Below, in pieces: positions 1 through 6,216 of a DNA stretch of 18,717 bases. Under the pieces are notes generated by a model. The model searched no databases, was not told where the DNA came from, and was given only the letters and a program-made list of their open reading frames with translations. The DNA lies in assembly GCA_015655535.1 (NCBI GenBank), contig JAATEW010000074.1:1-18717 (forward strand), read 5' to 3'. Position numbers and translations under genes: made by a program. The DNA is from Hyphomicrobiales bacterium (GTDB lineage: Bacteria > Pseudomonadota > Alphaproteobacteria > Rhizobiales > Beijerinckiaceae). Each line of letters opens with the position of its first letter. The first letter of the stretch is position 1.

Positions 1-130
1 CTTTGCCGTCGCGGAGCGCCGCGACCTTTCCGGCGTCCTTGTCGACGCAGGTCACGACATGACCGAAATCCGCGAAACAGGCCCCGGACACAAGCCCGAC
101 ATAGCCGCTGCCGATCATCGCTATCCGCAT
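1..130 (-). CDS. ugd: UDP-glucose 6-dehydrogenase, N-terminal part (partial)
   Basis: Reading the minus strand from the ATG at 130 gives MRIAMIGSGYVGLVSGACF, the Rossmann GxGYVGL start typical of UDP-glucose/GDP-mannose dehydrogenases. It continues with an acidic residue at the end of strand two (VDKD), as expected for NAD binding. The family oxidises UDP-glucose to UDP-glucuronate, a cytosolic step in making exopolysaccharide, LPS or capsule precursors. About 43 codons are visible and the rest lies beyond the left edge. The start is supported by AAAGGA about 7 nt upstream. A related NAD-dependent nucleotide-sugar dehydrogenase (for example UDP-ManNAc or GDP-mannose type) cannot be excluded from so short a piece. 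Confidence 0.85.
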   Translation of the reverse strand, partial: MRIAMIGSGYVGLVSGACFADFGHVVTCVDKDAGKVAALRDGK

Positions 131-750
131 GGATCATCCTTTATGATTGAAGCCGACATCAGAGAAAGAGATGCATATCCGATCAGATCGTCTGGATCAT
201 TCGTGCATGGATATATCTCTATGATCCGGAACCTGCGTTCAAGGTCCGGGCCAAATGACGGCGGTCAAGGTTGAATCGATTCATTCGCATGTTCGTCACC
301 GACACGCTTCGCATTTTATGACACTTACCGAACGGCTATGAAGTTACCGTCGAAAAGCGGCGCTTCTTAGCACTCATTTGCGATACCCGAGAGGTATCAC
401 CATAGTCCGGTCCAACGTGCCGCTGGCTCTTGCAAAAAGTTGCGTGAAAACTATGCCTTCTTCGCAGTGCGCTCGGCGATAATGTCCGTTTGATTACCCG
501 AACCGTTGCTCGTCCAAGCGTCAAAATTATTTCAATTTAATGGCATCGCAGAAAGCCGTCCTGCCAGCTTCCAGCCGCACTAAGCCGTAAAACGCCGCTG
601 CCCCTTACCCATTTATTGACGCCTTCACACGAAGGTAAAACATGCAAGGACTAATCCCCGAGGCAGGGAGCAAGCAGGGCCGCATGAAGGAAGAAGTTTT
701 TCCATTCACGCTCGCTCGCCACTGACGCTAGGCGGCGCCAATTCTCTCGA
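131..750. other. Intergenic stretch without a convincing gene
   Basis: About 620 bp separate the ugd start from the stop of the reductase gene. Open frames here (for example 59-274 plus and 336-524 minus) have no ribosome site, no recognisable motif and atypical composition. A 6-bp perfect inverted repeat GATACC/GGTATC (382-387/393-398, 5-nt loop) has no T-tract. A 27-codon frame at 642-725, preceded by AAGG, is possible but unsupported. The ugd promoter should lie near 131-250. Confidence 0.5.
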
Positions 751-1698
751 TCAAAGATCGAGGGTCACCGCCACCCGGGCGCGTGAAACGCAGGGTAAAA
801 TATGGTCCTGACGCGCATCGACCGAAAGAACGGAGTCGCGGTGGAGGACCGTACCCTCGCTATAGCCACAGATGCAGGAACCGCACACGCCGAGTTCGCA
901 CGAAGACGGCAATGATATGCCGTGATCCCGGAGCACCTGCAGCAGCGAACGATCCGCCGGCACATGCAGGATCTCTCCGGTTGACGCCAATCGTGCGTCG
1001 AACGGTTCCGGCTTGAAGTTCTCGTCGAGCGTCGCCTGAAAGACTTCATTGTGGATCTGATCTGCGCGCCAACCTTGGGCCTCGGCCCAGGCGCGGACCG
1101 AAGTGGTCAAAGCACTTGGACCACAAGAATAGATAGCGGTTCGCTCACAAGGCTGCCCGATAACATCCGGCGAAAAACGGCGCCCCTCCGATTTCAGCCA
1201 AGGCACGAGGCGCGTTCCGCAGACATCCTTCAAGGCCTCGAAAAGCGGCGCCTCCTCGGCCGAGCGCGCGCAGTAATGCAGCGTGTAATCATCACCGGCA
1301 CTGTTGAGGTGGCGCGCCATGGCCAGAAACGGCGTCACCCCGATGCCCCCTGCGACGAAGACATGGCGCCGGGCATGGGCATCGAGTGGAAAATTGTTAC
1401 GCGGGGCGGAAACATGCGCGATGATCCCCGGTGCAAGATTGTCATGTATCCAAATCGAGCCGCCACGGCCGGCTTCTTCTCGTTTCACCGCGATCTCGTA
1501 ACCGCCGCGGTCGGCAGGATCGCCACACAGCGAATATTGCCGTATCCGCCCATTGCCGAGCCGCAGATCGACGTGCGCTCCCGGCGTCCAGGCAGGAAGT
1601 TCCGGCCGGAGAGGATGAACGAAGCGCAGGTGCAGGACATCTTTGCTTTCAAGCTGCGCACTTTCGACGCGCAACTTCATGATGAGGCGCGCGGTCAT
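751..1698 (-). CDS. PDR-type FMN/NAD(P)/[2Fe-2S] oxidoreductase
   Basis: This 315-residue protein has the phthalate dioxygenase reductase/vanillate demethylase reductase layout: FMN-binding domain, NAD(P)-binding domain, then a C-terminal plant-type ferredoxin. Visible motifs are RQYSLCG (about residues 53-59), GGIGVTP (117-123), CGP (192-194) and the cluster ligands C267-x4-C272-x2-C275 with C303. Such proteins pass electrons from NAD(P)H through FMN and the 2Fe-2S centre to a partner enzyme. The ATG at 1698 is preferred because it overlaps the stop of the MOSC gene (ATGA, 1695-1698), which implies translational coupling. The frame stays open to 1833, but the extra N-terminus is just MOSC coding sequence in another frame. 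No Rieske oxygenase is present, so the MOSC protein is the obvious candidate partner. That pairing is inferred. Confidence 0.9.
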   Translation of the reverse strand: MTARLIMKLRVESAQLESKDVLHLRFVHPLRPELPAWTPGAHVDLRLGNGRIRQYSLCGDPADRGGYEIAVKREEAGRGGSIWIHDNLAPGIIAHVSAPRNNFPLDAHARRHVFVAGGIGVTPFLAMARHLNSAGDDYTLHYCARSAEEAPLFEALKDVCGTRLVPWLKSEGRRFSPDVIGQPCERTAIYSCGPSALTTSVRAWAEAQGWRADQIHNEVFQATLDENFKPEPFDARLASTGEILHVPADRSLLQVLRDHGISLPSSCELGVCGSCICGYSEGTVLHRDSVLSVDARQDHILPCVSRARVAVTLDL

Positions 1699-2348
1699 GC
1701 TTCGCCCTCGAGAAGTTCGATGACATCGCCCGGCCGAATGATACCGCCGCGCTCGATCCCGCAGTTCAATCCCGACCGATTGTAGAGCGGCAGGTAAACC
1801 GGCGAACCAAGTAGCTCTTCCAGATACTTGCACGGAAAGTTCAGGCGGCCGCCGCGCAGAATGGTTTCCCCGATGCGGAAACGGCGGCCGACGAGGTGGT
1901 TGAGCGGGACGCCGCGCACCGTGAGGTTGCGCCTGTGATCGCCGGGAGCCAGAATGATCGGACCCGACTGCAACGGAGGATCGTTGCGCTGGAGCGCATC
2001 CAAAGCCTCCTGCTCGATGAGAGTGACCTCCCGGACATCGGGCTTCGGCGAATAGGTCCCGGTGCCCGTATAATAGCGATCGCCGACGATGCCCCGGCCC
2101 GCCACCAAAGTCGCTTCCTGGAGTTCTTCCATCTCGTAGCTCGCAGCCGGTGCAATGTGGATATGCAGCACGACGCCTTGCCAGCCAACCGCGCCACCGG
2201 GACGCTGACGGGCGACAATACCCGCGGGATGCTGGAACGCCTCGACCATCCGAGGGATCGAGGCCGATGGCGTATGCCGCTCTATGTCCTGCGCCGGCGC
2301 GAAGTCATCCGGCGCATAATCTGCGCTGAAATCGTCCGTCTTCTCCAT
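1695..2348 (-). CDS. MOSC domain-containing protein
   Basis: This 217-residue protein has a MOSC (molybdenum cofactor sulfurase C-terminal) domain from about residue 55 to the end. The GIVGDRY motif is near residues 86-92, the block HRRNLTVRGVPLNHLVGRRF lies at 138-157, and the conserved PC is at 172-173 (Cys173). In this superfamily that Cys is the proposed or known Mo ligand in mARC, YcbX and YiiM, which reduce N-hydroxylated compounds with electrons from a flavo/iron-sulfur partner. Here a PDR-type reductase follows with a 4-bp overlap, so the pair may form a two-component Mo-dependent reductase. About 55 N-terminal residues precede the domain and are not recognised. The start at 2348 has GGGAG upstream on the minus strand; a later start (Met34) is possible. 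The substrate is unknown. Confidence 0.88.
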   Translation of the reverse strand: MEKTDDFSADYAPDDFAPAQDIERHTPSASIPRMVEAFQHPAGIVARQRPGGAVGWQGVVLHIHIAPAASYEMEELQEATLVAGRGIVGDRYYTGTGTYSPKPDVREVTLIEQEALDALQRNDPPLQSGPIILAPGDHRRNLTVRGVPLNHLVGRRFRIGETILRGGRLNFPCKYLEELLGSPVYLPLYNRSGLNCGIERGGIIRPGDVIELLEGEA

Positions 2349-2367
2349 GGCGCATATCTCCCACTTT

Positions 2368-2379
2368 GATATTATTCCA
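2368..2379 (-). promoter_or_regulatory. Candidate operator box 1 (MOSC promoter)
   Basis: The minus strand reads TGGAATAATATC, ending 20 nt before the MOSC start codon. It fits T-R-G-A-A-W-W-A-T-A-T-C, which also describes 2621-2632 and 5233-5244, and has the same orientation relative to its gene as the transporter copy. It could be bound by the XRE-cupin regulator. AT-rich promoters match such strings easily, so this is a hypothesis. Confidence 0.4.
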
Positions 2380-2402
2380 ATATAGGAAACTTTTTCTTAT
2401 AT
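2380..2402. promoter_or_regulatory. Inverted repeat upstream of MOSC gene
   Basis: Arms ATATAGGAAA (2380-2389) and TTTCTTATAT (2393-2402) pair at 9 of 10 positions (one G-T), separated by 3 nt. The dyad lies 31-54 bp upstream of the MOSC start codon, where it could overlap a promoter. It is a candidate regulator-binding site; no protein is assigned. Confidence 0.4.
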
Positions 2403-2620
2403 AAAGGAACTAATTTATGCATTGCAGGCCGCGCTCGCGAGCGGTCTGCCTAAATAATCGGCATGGCCTGAGCCCGGCATGCCACGACTTCCAGTGCTTC
2501 TCTCTCAATGACTACCCGCCGAGGGACTCCTCCCAGCCAATCGTCCTGCGTCAGATGCCCAAGAACGCGCTCCTCGCGTTCGGGCGCGCGGTTATTGGCA
2601 TACCCCTTGCTCTCTTTTAA

Positions 2621-2632
2621 TAGAAATATATC
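2621..2632 (+). promoter_or_regulatory. Candidate operator box 2 (MHS transporter promoter)
   Basis: TAGAAATATATC on the plus strand ends 12 nt before the ATG at 2645, or 30 nt before the alternative TTG at 2663. It matches the box at 5233-5244 at 11 of 12 positions and fits the same consensus as 2368-2379. It may be an operator or contain a -10-like element. Confidence 0.4.
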
Positions 2633-2644
2633 CCCTTTTAGAGA

Positions 2645-3967
2645 ATGGGCGGGAGAACGATCTTGACTGATACCACCTTCATCGACGCGCCGGTGGAAAG
2701 CGCCAAGAACATGCGATCGGTGGTGATCGCCGGATCCATCGGCACCATCATCGAGTGGTATGATTTCCTAATCTACGCGACCACTGCGGCATTGGTGTTC
2801 GGCAAGCTTTTCTTCCCGACCGAAAACCCGCTGCTCGGAACCCTCGCGGCGCTTGGCAGCTATGCTGTAGGTTTCATTGCCCGGCCCGTCGGCGGATTGC
2901 TCTTCGGTCATATCGGTGACCGTATCGGACGCAAATCGATGCTCATGGTCACCATGATGATCATGGGCCTCGCGACCTTCGCAATCGGTCTCTTGCCGAC
3001 CTATGCCAGCATCGGAATCGCCGCGCCCATCCTCCTCGTCCTCCTGCGCATCATTCAAGGAATAGGGCTCGGCGGCGAATGGGGCGGAGCGGCGCTCATC
3101 GTGCTCGAACATTCCCCGGCCTCAAGGCGCGGCTTCTACGGCAGCCTCGTCCAAGTGGGATTTCCTCTCGGCATGGTGTTGTCGACACTCACGATCTCCT
3201 CCGTTGCCAAGCTGGAAAGTTCGGAGTTCCTCAGTTGGGGCTGGCGCATTCCTTTTTTGCTGAGCTCAGTTCTCTTCGTCGTCGGAGCCTACATCCGTGC
3301 GAGGGTCGCCGAGTCTCCCGTCTTCGAACATATGCAGAAAACCAAAGACGTGGCCGAACGGCCTTTCGTCGAGGCCATGACCGAAGGCCGGGCGAGTTTC
3401 CTGACGGCGGTAGGACTGAAGCTCTCGGAAGTGTCCTGGGTCTATATTCTGACCGTCTTTATCGTCGTCTATGCGACGACGCAGCTACAGCTCTCCAAGG
3501 AACTGATCCTCAATTGCGTTCTCTTAGGAGCCGCATTGGAAATGATCACTATTCCGATGTTCGGCTGGCTCTCCGACAAAGTGGGGCGGCGGCCTTTGTA
3601 CATCTGGGGTGCGATTTTCTCGTTAATCTTCCCCTTTCCGATGTTCTGGATGCTCAACACCAAGATCCCGTTTTTGGTCGGCTTGACGATCGTGATCGGC
3701 ATGAACTTGGGCCATGCCCTCATGTTCGCGCCGGAGGCGACCTATTTTCCGGAACTCTTCAAAGGACGTGTCCGCTGCACAGGCGCAAGCTTCGGCTTTC
3801 AGGTCTCAGCCGCCATCGGCGGGGGACTGGCACCGGTCCTCGCGACCGTCTTGCTTGGTTATTTTGGAGGAACGGCCGGCGTCTCGATCATGCTGATCCT
3901 CTTCGCGCTCATCACGCTTTTCTCGGCTCTTCGCGCCCGTGAGACATACATGGACAAACTCGTCTGA
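2645..3967 (+). CDS. MFS transporter, metabolite:H+ symporter (MHS) family
   Basis: This 440-residue integral membrane protein resembles the ShiA/ProP branch of the major facilitator superfamily. Evidence is the N-terminal IGTIIEWYDFLIYATTAAL block, the MFS loop motif GHIGDRIGRKSM around residues 96-107, GEWGGAALIVLEHSP, and a second loop copy SDKVGRRPLYIWG in the C-terminal half. About twelve hydrophobic segments are visible. The family imports organic acids, osmolytes or small aromatics with protons across the inner membrane. The ATG at 2645 has only AGAGA directly before it, whereas TTG at 2663 has GGGAG 7 nt upstream, so the protein may begin six codons later. It is followed after 11 bp by the DJ-1/PfpI gene, so the two are probably co-transcribed. 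The substrate cannot be read from sequence. Confidence 0.93.
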   Translation: MGGRTILTDTTFIDAPVESAKNMRSVVIAGSIGTIIEWYDFLIYATTAALVFGKLFFPTENPLLGTLAALGSYAVGFIARPVGGLLFGHIGDRIGRKSMLMVTMMIMGLATFAIGLLPTYASIGIAAPILLVLLRIIQGIGLGGEWGGAALIVLEHSPASRRGFYGSLVQVGFPLGMVLSTLTISSVAKLESSEFLSWGWRIPFLLSSVLFVVGAYIRARVAESPVFEHMQKTKDVAERPFVEAMTEGRASFLTAVGLKLSEVSWVYILTVFIVVYATTQLQLSKELILNCVLLGAALEMITIPMFGWLSDKVGRRPLYIWGAIFSLIFPFPMFWMLNTKIPFLVGLTIVIGMNLGHALMFAPEATYFPELFKGRVRCTGASFGFQVSAAIGGGLAPVLATVLLGYFGGTAGVSIMLILFALITLFSALRARETYMDKLV

Positions 3968-3978
3968 GGGAGGCTCGC

Positions 3979-4632
3979 ATGCGCTTTGGGATTTTCGTCT
4001 ATCCTGGCGTCGAACCGATCGATCTTGCGACATTCGGCGTGCTCTCGATGGCACGCCGTGTGGCGCCAGAAATCGAGATCGTCACGATCGCGCCGCAGGC
4101 CGGGGAAGTCCGTATGGCGAACGGCCTGCGGATCATTGCGGATTATTCGATGGAGAATGCCCCTCTTTGCCATCTGGTGATCGTTACAGGCGGTCCGGGC
4201 TGGATCGAACAAGCAGCGTCACTGGAGACCTTGTCGTACATACGGCGCCTGGCAGCCTCGTCCAAGCTCGCATCCGTCTGTACGGGCGCGATGATCGTGG
4301 CGGCCGCCGGCGTTCTCGACCACGCGACAGCGACGACGAAGCGCCGTGTCAAATCGCCGGAAGCGAGCCCTTTGCTCGCCCTGAAAGAGAATGATCGGAT
4401 CAACGGCGTCGAGGCATTGCTGGTTGACGAAGGCGGTGTCGTCACCGGCGGCGGCGTGTCACTTTGCATCGACGTCACGCTCTATCTCATCGGCCGTGAA
4501 CTTGGGGAGCACGTCGCGGCCGAAGTCGCACATCTCATTGAGTACGATCGGGCGAGAGCCGCTAATGCCACACAGTTCCCAGCCCATCACGGCTCGCAGA
4601 CTGAGCCTGCGAGCCAAGATATATGCGCTTAG
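3979..4632 (+). CDS. DJ-1/PfpI family protein, possible isonitrile hydratase-like enzyme
   Basis: This 217-residue class I glutamine-amidotransferase-like protein starts with the usual FGIFVYPGVEPIDLATFGVL strand-helix and a glutamate/aspartate near residues 12-15. The nucleophile elbow is ASVCTGAMIVAAAGVLD, with Cys101, followed by VVTGGGVSLCIDVTLYLIG. This is the pattern of the GlxA-N-terminal/isonitrile hydratase branch, which lacks a C-terminal AraC domain. Pseudomonas putida isonitrile hydratase, which converts isonitriles to N-substituted formamides, is reported from memory to use Cys101. The same number here is suggestive but not proof. GGGAGG lies 7 nt before the ATG, and the gene is 11 bp downstream of the transporter. 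Its stop overlaps the convergent DUF1185 gene by 4 bp. Other DJ-1 activities (glyoxalase, chaperone, protease-like) remain possible. Confidence 0.85.
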   Translation: MRFGIFVYPGVEPIDLATFGVLSMARRVAPEIEIVTIAPQAGEVRMANGLRIIADYSMENAPLCHLVIVTGGPGWIEQAASLETLSYIRRLAASSKLASVCTGAMIVAAAGVLDHATATTKRRVKSPEASPLLALKENDRINGVEALLVDEGGVVTGGGVSLCIDVTLYLIGRELGEHVAAEVAHLIEYDRARAANATQFPAHHGSQTEPASQDICA

Positions 4633-5210
4633 GCCTTCATGTCGGCAACGAGCTGGGCGACAGCCTCGCGCGAGGCGCCCTTGACCCAGGCATTCGGACG
4701 TGTCCCGCCGAGATAGGCCACGATGAGGAGGATTTCATCGGCACGCGGCGCGTCGGGAATCGTCAAGGTCATCGTGTCCATGGCGTCGAGATCCCATTCG
4801 GTATCGAGGCCGCCAAAGATCACATCGATCGGGGTGCCGGGTCCGCCGATCTTCGCATTGCCAGGGATGAGCGCGGGACCGCCGCGGATCGCCTTTCGCA
4901 TCGCAAGCCCCAGGCGCATATGAATGGCGCAAGGCCCATGTTCGAGATCGCCGTCCGTGCCAACGAGCGCCGCCTTGCCAAACCCTTTGACCTCAACGGA
5001 GCCGAGGGAATTGAGGGCGCGTTCGGCAAGCTTCACGCCGATCTCGAGGGACAGATCCGCCAGCTCACTGAAATCCGCGGCGGAATCCTTGCCGATCAGG
5101 GGATTTTTGAACACGGCAGCCGCGGCAACGCGACGTGTCGGCGCCGCCACGGCTTTTCTGGCCTCGCTGAAAATCTCCTGATCGAACAGGTATATCTGGC
5201 GGATATTCAT
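4629..5210 (-). CDS. Amino acid synthesis family protein (AA_synth, DUF1185)
   Basis: This 193-residue protein resembles the AA_synth/DUF1185 family along its whole length: MNIRQIYLFDQEIFSEARK at the start, AAVFKNPLIGKD near residues 31-42, and GTDGDLEHGPCAIHMRLG and PGNAKIGGPGTPIDV in the middle. The LGGTRPNAW block lies near the end. The family has structures but no firmly established reaction to my knowledge; its name comes from an old association with amino acid synthesis. The start has GAGGAG 5 nt upstream on the minus strand. The gene is divergent from the XRE-cupin regulator across a strong inverted repeat and converges with the DJ-1 gene. Context points to a catabolic or modifying role on the cluster's substrate, which is inference. 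Confidence 0.85.
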   Translation of the reverse strand: MNIRQIYLFDQEIFSEARKAVAAPTRRVAAAAVFKNPLIGKDSAADFSELADLSLEIGVKLAERALNSLGSVEVKGFGKAALVGTDGDLEHGPCAIHMRLGLAMRKAIRGGPALIPGNAKIGGPGTPIDVIFGGLDTEWDLDAMDTMTLTIPDAPRADEILLIVAYLGGTRPNAWVKGASREAVAQLVADMKA

Positions 5211-5224
5211 TTTTGCTCCTCTGA

Positions 5225-5251
5225 TATGATAGTAGAAAAATATCTATCATA
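5225..5251. promoter_or_regulatory. Perfect 8-bp inverted repeat between DUF1185 gene and XRE-cupin regulator
   Basis: TATGATAG (5225-5232) and CTATCATA (5244-5251) are perfect reverse complements around an 11-bp AT-rich spacer. The site sits 14 bp from the DUF1185 start codon, overlapping its likely promoter, and upstream of the regulator. This is what an autoregulatory operator for the divergent XRE-cupin protein would look like. The spacer contains the box shared with the two other cluster promoters. Confidence 0.6.
5233..5244 (+). promoter_or_regulatory. Candidate operator box 3 (DUF1185 / regulator promoter)
   Basis: TAGAAAAATATC lies between the arms of the 5225-5251 dyad. It matches 2621-2632 at 11 of 12 positions and the minus-strand box at 2368-2379 at 10 of 12. 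Its presence at every promoter of the cluster is the main sequence argument for a single regulon. Confidence 0.4.
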
Positions 5252-5365
5252 GGGGACATGCGACAGGCAACCGGTTTGGCTTGCGTTTCACGCTCGCTGT
5301 ATTGCATCAAGAACGGCACGGCCGTTGAGATTCGAAATTCACGGCATTTGGCGGATAGAGTCGGA

Positions 5366-5992
5366 ATGGTCAAAGTCGCGGAAAAAGAGGGCATCGAAGG
5401 CCGCAATGGCCGCCCGAAAGACCCACAACTCACTGTCATGGCGCGCGAAATCCACGATCAGCGTCGCAAGAAACAATTGTCCCTAGACCAACTCGCCGAT
5501 CTCTCGGGCGTCAGCCGCTCGATGATTTCCAAGATCGAACGGAGCGAGGCCGTTCCATCGGCGACGGTGCTCGCCAGGATCGCCGAAGCGCTTGGCGTCA
5601 CCTTTTCCACTTTGATGTCACAGCCAGTGGAAAATGAAGTCATCCACATCAAAGCTTCAATGCAGCCTGTGCTGCGCGAAGAAGGCTCAGGCTTCACGCG
5701 CCGTTGCCTTTCGCCCGTGTTGCCGGGCCGAGGGATCGATTGGGTCTTGAATACCCTTCCGCCGCGCGCAACCGCCGGCGAGTTCGGAGCCCATCGCCGC
5801 GGCGTCGAAGAATATATCTACGTCCTCCAGGGACGGCTGAAGGCCGTCATTGGGACGCATATCATCACGATCGAGACGGGGGATTCTCTCTACTTCCAGG
5901 CCGACGCGAACCACTCGTTCACCAACATCGGCTCCGGCGAATGCACCTACTTCCTTGTCATCGATGGATCGGGACTGCGGCGCAGAGGGTGA
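5366..5992 (+). CDS. XRE family transcriptional regulator with cupin sensor domain
   Basis: This 208-residue protein joins an N-terminal HTH_3/XRE domain (about residues 25-85; LSLDQLADLSGVSRSMISKI is the helix-turn-helix core) to a C-terminal cupin_2 barrel (about 130-198). The barrel shows GAHRRGVEEYIYVLQGRLKA and a second cupin motif GDSLYFQADANHSFTN. Regulators of this type repress or activate an adjacent catabolic or detoxification operon and sense a small ligand in the cupin pocket. The frame is open from an ATG at 5258, but the extra 36 residues look unlike the family and that ATG has GGGG only 2 nt upstream, so 5366 is preferred with modest certainty. It likely controls the flanking cluster through the inverted repeat at 5225-5251. 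Confidence 0.88.
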   Translation: MVKVAEKEGIEGRNGRPKDPQLTVMAREIHDQRRKKQLSLDQLADLSGVSRSMISKIERSEAVPSATVLARIAEALGVTFSTLMSQPVENEVIHIKASMQPVLREEGSGFTRRCLSPVLPGRGIDWVLNTLPPRATAGEFGAHRRGVEEYIYVLQGRLKAVIGTHIITIETGDSLYFQADANHSFTNIGSGECTYFLVIDGSGLRRRG

Positions 5993-6087
5993 TTTTCCGG
6001 CTGGCCCCGCTGGGCTTGATCGGCGCCGGATCGTATCGACCGGCCCCAGATTTGGGTGCCATGAGCCTTGTCCAGGAGGTCAATGGA

Positions 6088-6216
6088 ACGCGGCATGGGC
6101 AGAGGCATGTGTAAGCCACCGTGTAAGTGTGGCCGCCGCTCAACCCATGTCTTATCGATAACGTATTGACGAAACGTCGTTTGCGGATGGTGCTCTGGAG
6201 AGGACTCGAATCTCCA
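6088..6216. repeat. 129-bp direct repeat, copy A (decayed tRNA-Leu 3' end plus downstream DNA)
   Basis: This segment matches 6984-7112 at every base except 6194 and 6211. Both differences fall in the part corresponding to the tRNA. On the minus strand it begins inside the T-arm of a tRNA-Leu-like 3' end (6216-6188), with an A-C mismatch in the T-stem, and continues about 100 bp past the CCA. The tRNA body is missing beyond the T-arm. It looks like one attachment-site half left by integration at the tRNA gene. Confidence 0.85.

Larger units (their letters stand above)
2349..2644. promoter_or_regulatory. Divergent promoter region, MOSC / MHS transporter
   Basis: This 296-bp non-coding stretch lies between two divergent operons. 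It is AT-rich at both ends (2365-2415 and 2615-2640), where the two promoters should sit, and closer to the genomic composition in the middle. It holds two copies of a 12-mer shared with the regulator promoter and one dyad, each listed separately. The 67-codon frame at 2417-2620 shows no motif and is probably not a gene. Confidence 0.6.

Noticed and set aside
59..274. 71-codon plus frame at the left edge
   Set aside because: It overlaps the ugd N-terminus on the other strand and has no ribosome site or family resemblance.
642..725. 27-codon frame with AAGG upstream
   Set aside because: It is too short and without motif or neighbour support to call as a gene; noted for completeness.
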